A DNA stretch of 64,000 nucleotides, taken from NCBI GenBank assembly GCA_022495005.1, contig JAGYXB010000558.1, forward strand, positions 62,001 to 126,000. The letters are read 5' to 3'. Below the pieces are notes generated by a model. The model ran no database searches, had not been told where the DNA came from, and worked only from the letters and a program-made list of their open reading frames with translations. This stretch comes from Rhyacophila brunnea (lineage: Eukaryota; Arthropoda; Insecta; Trichoptera; Rhyacophilidae). The translations under genes and the position numbers were made by a program. Below, piece by piece: positions 46,384-57,100 of this stretch (within the stretch, counting starts at the first letter, position 1; every line of letters starts with the position of its first letter).

Positions 46384-46687
46384 ATTGTGACATTACACCA
46401 GTGTTGCCAACGTTGCCATGTCTACTGAAATTTCAGTAGATTTATTTATTTTTTCAAAGCGTTGGAGCAGACCCTTTTTTGAGTTGCTCCGCTCCGGGAC
46501 CTAATACTTGCTCCAGCTCCACTCCGGGTAAAAGTTTTATTAAATATTATACGAGTATGTAGATACTTATAATATAAATGTTAAAATTAAAAAAAAAAAA
46601 AAAATTAAATAATAATCGTCATTTTCATTACCTATTAATTCTATTAGGTAAACAAATTTACCGCCAGTAAATCGTCTTTCATTATTT

Positions 46688-48996
46688 CGCACCCCCAGTA
46701 AAATACTGTCGTAAGTCTGAAATGGGCGTTTTCGAGTTATGGATGTGGTTGGATTCGTATTTTTTTTTGCTATTTTAATAAAATACTATCGTATCTCAAA
46801 CTCAAATAGTGTCGGAGAGAAACCACTTAATACAGTACATTACTTTCCGAAAACTGTTGAATAGATAATAAAATAGTGTTGTAACTAAGTTACGACAGTA
46901 TTTTACAAGAAGCTTTCTAAAAAACTAAAACAATACTTTTCAAAAAAATACTGTTGTAACTCTGTTACTACAGGAGAATCTTGAGATACAGCGTAATTTT
47001 CTCACTAATTGCATGGATATTATCGTTCCAAAGTATTCAAACAAAAAAAAACTGGAAGCAGCGGAGGCAAAAATTTTTGTTATCAACAATTAAATGGAAG
47101 TAAAATACAAGAAGTATGCAAAAAATACTTTATCAACACATTTGGGGTGAGTGAAAGGTACTGCTCCACTGCATGGAAAACAAGAGATCTTCTTTCCGGA
47201 ACGCCAATTCCAGAACAAAGAGATCACAAAAATCACAAAAAAATTAGTGATGTTTAAAAAAATGATATAAGGGCTCACATTAAGTCTTTCCCAGTGATCG
47301 AGTAACATTATTTGCGTGCACAGACGTCCAAATTGTATTTAGATGGTAAATTAACAATTGCTGAAATGTATCGGTTATACAAAAAACAACAAGCTGACAG
47401 CAATATGCCATTTGGAAAAGAACACTATTATACGCATCCATATTTAATGACGAATTTAATATTGGCTTCTTTAAGCCTAAAAAAAGATTTGTGCGTTGAA
47501 TGCGACCTATACAATAATTCTTCACCACCAGATGAAAAAAAACAACTTCAAGAAAAATATGAGACACATCAACCTGGAAAAAAGAGGCAAGGGATGAAAA
47601 GATCAAAGACGTAGCAGAGTCCCGAACTAATGGCCAAAATAGCGTCATTAATGTAGCTGTATATGATTTGCAGGCTGTTTTACCGCTTCCTTGCGGAAAT
47701 GTGTCAACTTTCTATTATAAACGAAAGTTTGGCAATGTACAATCGTACAGTCTACAATATCACTGAAAATATTGCAAACTGATACATGTGGGACGAGAGT
47801 CAAGCTGCATGAGGATCCAATAAAATTGGTAGCTGTGTACTCGATTACAATGCATGTAAAAATATCACCACAATGAGCATTTTATTTTTTACAGTGACAA
47901 TTGTGCCGGGCAGAATAAAAATAAATACATTGCTGCAATGTATTTATATGCCACCGGGAATTCACAAAAAAATACAACGATCTCTCATAAGTTTTTGGTC
48001 ACCGGGCATAAACAAAATGAAGGCGATATCGTCCATTCTACAATTGAGCAGCAGAAGACCAGGGCTCTAAAAAGTGGACCAATATTTGTGCCCAGCCAAA
48101 TGATTACCATTGTACAAACAAGTAAGAAAACAGGACAACCATACATAGTTAAACCCATGACGACAAATAATTTTCTCAACATGAAAAAACTAGCAGATGA
48201 AATCGGTAAAAATTACAACACGGATGAAAATGGAGAACAAGTTTTGTGGCAGAAGATTAAAGTTATAAAAGTAGACAGAGACTATCCATACATTTTTTTT
48301 TTAAACCAGTTATCATGAAGAATGTAGGAAATTGAATGTTCGACAACAGCAAATAGGCAAACCGTTACCAATGGATGGTCTCAATATATCCGAAGCATAT
48401 CAAGAGTGGCCAAAAATAACGACAATTAAAAAGAAGGATTTGCTTTCCTCTGCACCGCTAAACATCGTGAATTTTATTATTATTTTTTGCTTCTCTTCCA
48501 AGTGATGTTTAAAAATTAAAAATCGTATGTAAAAAATTTATTTTCCCATTAAATTAAATAATTAAGTATTTTTTTGTTGTTTTGAACTAATAATTGTATT
48601 TTTCTTTTTTTTTCAATAAATCTTTAAAGATTGTACCATAACTTAATATTTTGAAAACCTTCCTTTACAGTGCCCAACAAATTAGTTGAAATTATTAGAG
48701 TGATGGTAGGGAAATTTACATAGAAAGTATTGAGTTGATTCAAATTTTACCATGAAATTGTCAAATATCCTAATAAAATACAGTCGTAACTCAGAAATAT
48801 TCAAATATCTCCGTTTGTATATGTTTTAGAGAAAAATGATGAATACAGTTGAAAATAGATCATGTTTTTCCATAAAAATGAGTAATAATTTTTACATTAA
48901 GACTTTTCCTGTATTTACAAAGAATATTTGAAACTTCAAATGGCTCTCCTGCAAAATGCCATATTTGGCTTACTACAGTATTTTACTGGGGGTGCG
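46688..48996 (+). mobile_element. DNA transposon with CGCACCCCCAGTAAAATACT TIRs (inner layer)
   Basis: Left CGCACCCCCAGTAAAATACT and right AGTATTTTACTGGGGGTGCG are inverted; about 27 bp pair. ATTT flanks both ends (46684-46687, 48997-49000). Copies of AAAATACTGTYGTAACTC repeat inside each end (46781, 46871-46908, 46946, 48773), in both orientations. The 2.3-kb interior encodes one transposase-like protein on plus (46985-48318), broken by stops and shifts. Confidence 0.85.
46985..48318 (+). pseudogene. Transposase-like gene, broken
   Basis: In order: KIQEVCKKYFINTFGVSE, DIRAHIKSFPVIE, YLDGKLTIAEMYRLYKK, DLCVECD, VAVYDLQAVLPLP, STFYYKRK, then after a shift ENIAN..YMWDESQAA and GSCVLDYN, then FYSDNCAGQNKNKYIAAMYL, FLVTGHKQNEGDIVHSTIEQ, PYIVKPM. 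The D of DLQ, the E of WDE, the D of DNC and the final IE are candidate acidic active-site residues (inference). The protein at 19190-21260 shares all blocks, so one protein family serves two transposons with unrelated termini. At least three in-frame stops and two shifts make this copy inactive. Confidence 0.75.
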
Positions 48997-50090
48997 ATTT
49001 GACTCTAAAAAAGTGAGGTTATTTATCACTCCACAGTGTTGCCTTATTTCAAATAATTCCAGTGCTGAAACGTGTCAATATATTGGATTTTAGCACGAAA
49101 ATTTAATATAAAAAAATATATCCGGAGCAGTGGAGCACTACAAATGTTTAGTGCTCTGGGTCCGCTTCTGCTCCGGGTAAAATCCTATTGATCCAGTGTT
49201 CCGTGCTCCTGCTCAGAGCTCCGCTCCAACGCTCTGTATTTTATGCCAATATACTGATTTTTTTTAAAAAAAATTTGATATTCAAGAAATATTCTACTGA
49301 TACTTGAGTTTTCCTATATTTATAAGTTAACTGGTGATTATTTTAACAATAAATTTGAAATGATTAACGAACGCCTTTGTATGTGTAACGCTTGTAAATG
49401 GACAAAAAAACATTATAACCCTACTTAAGAGTGCCATTTTTTTACTTACTGACATCATCAATTTTTTTAATAAATTATTGTTAAGATTATTAATTATAAG
49501 GTATTGTTTTTCGTATAACAATAATTATAATCTATGCGGTGATGTGTGTAACCAACAAATAAAATTTAATGAAGTTGAACAATATTACAACAAGTGGAAT
49601 TATTCGAAAATTTCAATCAGTTTTACAAAGGGGCTCCTGTCTACTGAATAGGTGTATTATTAATTATTTTTGATATGGAATATACCGTCTTTGTTCTGGC
49701 AGAACACACTAACTGGAGAATACTAGTTTTGAGTAATTTGACTTTGAAGTTGTTAAAATGTGTGAATAATGGTCTATCATGTGAGTTTATTAAGTAATCG
49801 TAAAAAAGATGACTTTAAATATAGACTGTTTATTTATTAAGAAGGTTCCAGACGGTAAAATTTGAAAAAGGAACATTTTAGTATAACTAACTCAATATGT
49901 CATTTTTTTGAATTAGTGACTTCTGGCAGAACAGTGACGATAGGACCATTTTCTGAAGTGCATGAAAGTCGTTATCTGCACAATATGAGTTCTCTCTATT
50001 GTTCTAAATTTAATTTAATCGGTAGGTGTATTGCAGTTTTCAAAATCTACTGAAATTTTTAATTTTTGACTTGGCAACACTGCATTACAC

Positions 50091-50486
50091 TGTGATTAGC
50101 GATGCTAAAGTACTATAATTAATTGTTATAGTATTCGTATTATAATCTTGGTCCGCGTACTATGTACGATATAAAAACAGGTACCTATTAAAGTACGCCC
50201 AAAATATTATGATTTTGAAAATTCTGGAATAAGGTTGGCAATTAATAGATGAAAAATATAGAATTGGTATAAATTATTACTTTGCTTATGATTTTAGTCT
50301 AAAAAACCGAAACGTTAATTACCTACTTTACATTTGAATTTTGTCTTAAAATAACGAGACGTTCATAACTTTACGTGGATTTTTTTTGAAAATTCAACGC
50401 GTACTATATTTTTTGCCGAAATACTATAATTGTATTATGGAGGCCGTGTACTTCAATAATTCCTCTTTGAAAATAGGGCAACACTG
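50091..50486 (+). mobile_element. E-family repeat upstream of ZNF-D
   Basis: It contains GTACTATAATTAATTGTTAT, GCGTACTATGTACGATATAA and GGGCAACACTG at the end, matching 9958-10472. Its left end is worn. It stops about 490 bp before the ZNF-D start codon. Confidence 0.65.
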
Positions 50487-50975
50487 AGCCTGTCCTATAT
50501 TCTACACTACCTAGCAGAATTGTCTATGGCATTTCGAGTGCTTAGTGTCAAACAACACTATCTAAAAAGTGCAACTTTACAGAAGAGCCAAAAATCGTTA
50601 TTTTAGATTCTTGTAACTTAACAAGGGAAATGTTTATTTAAAACCTAATGTTAATATTTTATAATTTATTGTGTATTGTACATTTATCTTGCTTATGATG
50701 ATGTTAAAATTTATAGGGATAGTTTTTAAAAAATGTGAAAACAAGGGTAACTTATGTAATTAGCGTTAAACTTTACTGACGATTTAATAAGAAATTCGAA
50801 AAGATTGACATAACGTTGTTTGACTATCATGTAGCCGTAAATGTAAAATAACGTTATCTAAATAAAAAAAAAACACTTTTTTGTAGATAACGTTGTCTGA
50901 CTTTAAGCACTCGATTTGTCGTGGCTGCTACCTTATAATTCGATAGTTTGTTTACCTACTATAAAATCCAAAAAA

Positions 50976-51125
50976 ATGGACGTCAAATGCGAACCAGAAG
51001 AATATGAATCTGATGCGGAATGTCAGAATTGGCCTGATGTGCCAATAATCCATTCAGACAATCTGGACACCGACGCAAAAGGAATTAAAACAGAGAATAC
51101 CAACGATGACAGTTGCGCTTTTGAG
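50976..51125 (+). CDS. ZNF-D exon 1 (start codon)
   Basis: 50 codons from ATG (AAAAAATGG). Encodes MDVKCEPEEYESDAE and ends CAFE before the donor GTTAGG. Confidence 0.8.
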
Positions 51126-54100
51126 GTTAGGTTTTTAAATTATATTTACTTACCTATTTGATTTGTAGTGCATTTAAACAAATTTAATCGATGTGAGATA
51201 AAGAGTATGCATTAAATTGTCAACCACCCTGTTTTTAGTTTAGATCATTTCTCTGCCTCGTCTAGACTCTAGGCTATAGGAATATTATAATAAAAGGTTA
51301 TTTGACGTAAAAAATATTAAATATAAGCTTCGAACAAGATACACCAAAACGATTTATCACGGTCAGCGGGTCTATTCTATGGTGACCGGACAAAACACAA
51401 CAAGACAAAACAAAACAAGACAAAACAGAACAGCCAAGGGAAAAATGAAACATTATTTTATGTGGAATCTATTTATAAATTAAATTTTAAACGAAATACA
51501 TATACTTACATAATATAAATATTTAATATTAAAAAAAAAACAATTTTTATGTGAAATCATCAAGGTATAATTTATATACTTTCATTTTTTTTACAATACC
51601 GTTATTTTGAAAATAATGCATTTTTTTATATATAGAGTATATAAAATTGTATAATCTAATTACTGCATGTTGGCCATTTGGCGTAAATACCTCAATTTAT
51701 CTGTTTGATTTTGGTAACCATGCACACTATTGCCTGTATTATATCTCATACTTTTTATTTATAACTTCAAGGCGAATAGGCACTAGCTAATAATAATCGG
51801 GGTGCCGGACGAAATTAAAAATCACGAAAAAAATGCTTTTTTGTCTCCTGCAAAAAATTGCGCAATCGTAACACTTATCTTGATTTGCGCAAATTTTACA
51901 AGAGAGACAAAAATCATACATTTTGTAAAATTTGCGCATTTTTTTTACTGGAGACAAAAAAGCATTTTTTTATCTCTCTTAATTATTTTTCGGGATTTCG
52001 ACCCAAACCCATCCTAAGCTTGCCGGCAACACCGAGTTAAGTTTATTTGAGACTTTCTAGCGATTATTAATGCAGAAATTAGGTACGAGGGTGGGTCAAT
52101 AATTCCTTAGAAAAAAGCATTAAAACAGTATTTATTTTTGTATTTTTTTTTTATTTCTCAACATAATCTCCTTGGAGCTCAATACACTTGGTTAGACGTT
52201 TCTCAATTTTTTTTAAACCGTCAGAAAAATAAGTTTTCGGAAGGTCCTCAAAATAAGCATTTGTCCGATCGATGACTTCTTCATTTGAAAAAAAACGTTG
52301 TCCACTTAGCCATTTTTTTAAGTTTGGGAAAAGGAAAAAGTCACTGGGGGCTAAATCTGGCGAATACGGTGGGTGGTCGACCAATTCGAACTTCAATTCT
52401 TCAATTTTAGCCATTGATCGTAAACATGTGTGAACACGGGCATTGTCCTGATGAAAGAGGATTTTTTTTTCCTGTTTAAATGAGGCCGTTTTTCTTCAAT
52501 TTTGTTTTTTAGCTGGTCCAATAAAGATGCATAATAATCCCCTGTTATTGTTTTCCTTTTTCCAAATAGTCAACGAAAATAATTTCACGTGCATCCCAAA
52601 ATACAGTAGCCATAACCTTACCAGCTGATTTTACGGTTTTCGCCTTCTTTGGACATGGTTTGCCTTTCGCAATCCACTGCTTTGACTGTTCTTTCGTCTC
52701 GGGAGTATAGTGGTGTATCCATGTTTCATCTACAGTCACAAAGCGACGAAAAAATTCATCCGGATTGCGTTGCATGAGCGACAACAGGGCTTTAGAGGCC
52801 ACCACCCTATTGCGTTTATTGTCGACTGTGAGCAAACGCGGCACCCATCTTGCAGAAATATTTTTCATGCCCAATTTGTCATGTAAAATAGAAATGACGC
52901 TACCTTTTGAGATCCCTGTAACCTCAATTATCTCACTCAACTTTAATCTTCGGTCACTTAACACCATATCGTGGATTTTATTGATCATTTCTGGTGTAGT
53001 CACCTCTACAGGACGTCCTGAGCGTGGTTCATCCTTTGTTGATGTACGACCACGTTTAAATTCATTTAACCAGTTATAAATAGTTGCAAGTGAAGGAGCA
53101 GATATGCCGTGAACTAAATCCAACTCATTTTTTATTTCGTTTGCTGTTAACCCTTTTATATTAAAATGTTTAATAACAGCTCTAAACTCAATTTTCTCCA
53201 TTTTCCATTTTTCCATTTTCCACAAGCAAATTTTTTTTTAAATGTACGAGAAACACACAACAACCCGACCAATCTGATTGAAACTTCGCAGCATACTGAA
53301 TCGGTAGTGCCGCTGCATGAAAACAAACCGCTTACAGTACTAGTCGCGCCACCTGTCGGCTTTTCTAAGGACTTATTGACCCACCCTCGTATATAATTTG
53401 ATTTATTATGGCGTATTGAAAATCTCTGCTTCAATATTAAATTTACATTTTTCCTGAAAGTTCATACTTATATTTATAATTGTTCTGTTTTGTCACTCTT
53501 TTGTTTTGTCATGTTCTGTTTTGTCGTGTTCATAATTGAAAATGTCTATGTCTTAATGGAGCGCATTTACTTATCTTGCTTCCCTCGCTAATGGTGCCTG
53601 ATAGGCTTGACACGAGGAATCGGTCCCAATCCAGAATAAATCATGGCTGCGACCACGTAGGTAATTAATTGAAAGACGCATCTAAATTCAAATTCTTTAA
53701 GACACCAGGGTTGGAAACCATCCCTCGAATTAACAGGCAAAAGACATCACAGCCAAGAGAAATGCTGTTAAAATATAGTACTTATTGCAACAATTACAAC
53801 CAATTTATTGCCATCGTTACAATACGCGCTCATAGTTTGATACAAACCTACCCTAAGTTTGTTAATATTTATCACTTTATCAATTTAGCGGTCGATAAAG
53901 ATAAGTATAGAATAGACCCACTGGACTAGGCATATCGCTGATCGAAACAGAGTTTGCTCAAATCGGTACCTGAGATTCGCCAAGCCATTTTTCTTGTGCC
54001 TCTCTCTTCTTCCCGTTCACTTATAGCTGAGGATTATAACCAGCTTGAAATTCCACCATCTTCTTAGCGACCAACACTCTGCACCACCGTAGTCCTCTGA

Positions 54101-57100
54101 TATTCTCAGAGCAGAGTGAACCACATGCGATATATGAGGCGTCTAATTACAAAAAGTGACAAGTCTACAATTCAATATTTTCTGGATACAACGTTTTTAT
54201 GTTTCTAGCTTCAATTATTTGTTTTAACGTGAGATTTTTTCCGTTGTATTCTATGTCGAAATTAAAACCAAATGGCAATTTGTTTCAGCCAATAAACTCT
54301 TAAATGTAATAAATATAGGCAAAATAAAATTGGACTTAGCGCTACTTGTACCTCACTTTTTAATGTATCCCGCATAAGGCACATATTTCCGTGGCACTGT
54401 CATAAGTTTACCAGATGCTACAGCATGGGAGACGCCCTTTTCAATATTGAACGTTCCCTTATTGGTTGACTTAAACACGCGCGAAATCAACCAAGCTTTA
54501 AATAATATGAAAAACGGACTTGGCGCTTTTTGTAATAAATCGAGACTTAAAATATTTTTTTTCGTAGGGTTATGTCGCGTTTTGGAATTTATAGATCAAT
54601 ACATATTGTGTAAAATTATACAAAGAATACGTGCGTATTTTTTTCTCGATTTTGACCAAATGTGGACTTATCGCTTTTTGGAATTAGACGCCTCATATAA
54701 AGTAATCATGATTATGCTTAAAATGTGGTTTATTTTGTAGAATAGAATTTTGATTTTTCAGAACCCTGAGCTATATGTGGGCAATATAAAATCTGAAACT
54801 GATTTTCAAACAGTTTACTTGAAGGACGAGTTTGATAAGGAAACATCAAGACAACCGTTTAACTATGATGACCCTCAACCCGGTTGCTCGTATACGGAAC
54901 GGAACGAGGTAAATCAAGTAGATATTCACACATAAATTTATTTATTTTTAAACCATTGTCTATAGACGATGTATTTCGTCGCGTGTGTTTATTTATTTTT
55001 TGTTGATATACCTGAGACGTGAGACGTCAAGGAACAAAGTAAGAGGAATATGACAATCATATTCTATGTCACATATGACTTACACCTGGAAAGTATGGCG
55101 TCGGATTCTTAATACATAAAAAGCACAAGAATAACATAGAAAACGTCATAGGTATAACATATAGAGTAGCACTATTGAATTGAAAAATACAAGGAAACGA
55201 ATTATCTCTCATACAAGTATACGTACCCACAGAAATAGCGAAAGAAGAAGAAATTGAGACTTGTTATCCAAAGCTTTTTAAGCCAAAGACAGAGTCCAGT
55301 GGGACTTCTTTCTTTGGAGGAGGCTTTCATCCGATGAGGGGTTCTTACAAACCAAACAAACTAGTATCTTAGCGTTAAAAATACTATTTAAGTTACAAAT
55401 ACAAAAATATATACTGATATTATAAACGTTACATAGCACTGTTTAATATATAAACATTATTTATTAGTATTATGTACAAAATAAAAATCTTAATATATAA
55501 TATTTATGCATTATAAAAAAAATATATATATAATATATATATCATAGATAAAATATTAAAAAATCATAGATAGATAGATATATATACATAATAGATATAA
55601 TCATAGGTCATAATATATACATTAGATATAGTCAATTCACTGTCATTTACTGATTTTGTTTGTAAGAAGTAAAAAGGCTTTTTTATTTTATTTTATTTTT
55701 ATCGCATAATAATCGCACCGTGAGTGTAAAACCAAGGCATCTGCAAATTTTTCAATTTCGAGATTAAATGCAAAACAACTGCAAAAGTCGTGAACTTGAT
55801 AGGTATTGTTAAGGTGAAGTAACTGAAAGATCATGCAATATAATGTAGATATAAACCAAATATTATGGTTTTTTTTAGAAACTCTATTTCTCCTAACAAA
55901 ACGAAGACTTCAAACCCTAATATATCCAAAATATGTCTTTTGCAGATGCCTTGGTTTTACACTCATGGTGCGATAATATGTTCAACGACATCTTGAGCGG
56001 TGGGCAGGCTATGCGATGTATATTAGCGGCACACAATAATACAAATACTACAACATTTCCGAGCATTGGCAGTTTTTTTTTTTGATTTCTCTTATACTTG
56101 AGTATATGTTTCACGTACATTCGTGAGTGCTTGTGGCATACGTAGGTTGAATACTTTACGCTTAATACACAATGCTACGTCACTTTTAAACATACTATTC
56201 AGGCGCCCTAATGCTTCATTTTGCGAGCAATCTCATCATACATACGACCGTTAATGAGATACAGTGAGTAAATAGGCGTAGTTATTGATTTCAGTGCCAT
56301 TGATGTGGATCGCTTTTGGTTCAGAAAAGCAGTTTATCATTATTTTTGCCTCTGAGCAGAGCCATCTCTAGATTAATAAAGCCTGAGCATATCTTTTTGC
56401 ACAAACAACGAGTGGTCCACTGTTCAGCTGTCAAAATCAGATCCCAGATTGCTTGACATATTGATTCGCCCTTTCTCGTTTCAAATTGAATTATAAACAA
56501 TTCTCAAATCAATTATATTAACTATCAGTGTAATTTATAAATAGCATACCAACATTCATGTTATTCATCAGCTGTCAAAGTCAGACTAGTCCTTCACACA
56601 AAAACCGGTGGTAATATCGATTTCCAAAAAATATGTAGCATTGATCTATGCATTACATTTGTAGAAGGTGTGTTAATGCTAGTGTATTATTTATCATGTA
56701 ACTCATCTATCCAAATCAAACCCATTCCCTGTGTGAATACGACAGACGCGTCAGTATAAGCACTCTATAGAACAGTGACAGGTCATCCATAGACAACAAC
56801 GGGAGGGGCGGAAAAAGTAGGAGCAGTCGTTGTGAATGTATCGGCTTTCTACTTGAGTCGGCAATGCTCAGAGACATTTATCATTAAGTCTATTTGTCTA
56901 GTTTTATTTAAGAGCGCATGCGCTGTATTATTCTGGGCTGTGCGCAATACAAAAATGTGGTCCTAAAAGCACAGAGGATTGATGTATTCAATTTTCGAAT
57001 ACTTCGCATAAAAAATCCCAATGAAACACGTATTAACAAGACTAATTCAATTATCTACTGAGCCGTCTATATGGAGCTTATTGTAATTGAGCATTTCACT

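Larger units (their letters stand above)
46455..49236. mobile_element. hAT-like element with CAGAGCGTTGGAGC ends (middle layer)
   Basis: Left CAAAGCGTTGGAGC and right GCTCCAACGCTCTG are inverted. TATTTTTT and TATTTTAT flank it, an 8-bp duplication with one change. GCTCCGCTCCGGG-type subterminal sequence is present at both ends. The core is the 46688-48996 transposon. Confidence 0.8.
46399..50082. mobile_element. A-family hAT-like element (outer layer of a nest)
   Basis: Starts CAGTGTTGCC, ends GGCAACACTG, flanked by perfect CATTACAC duplications (46391-46398, 50083-50090). Its own sequence is 46399-46454 and 49237-50082; the rest is inserted. The copy at 9644-9966 is uninterrupted at the insertion point. 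Confidence 0.88.
51381..53530. mobile_element. MITE G2 carrying a mariner
   Basis: Begins GGTGACCGGACAAAACACAA, ends with GTTCTGTTTTGTCGTGTT, collinear with G1 (28774-29646). It is split by the mariner at 52086-53389; G1 shows the intact site AATTAGGTATATAATTTG. It lies in ZNF-D intron 1. Confidence 0.75.
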
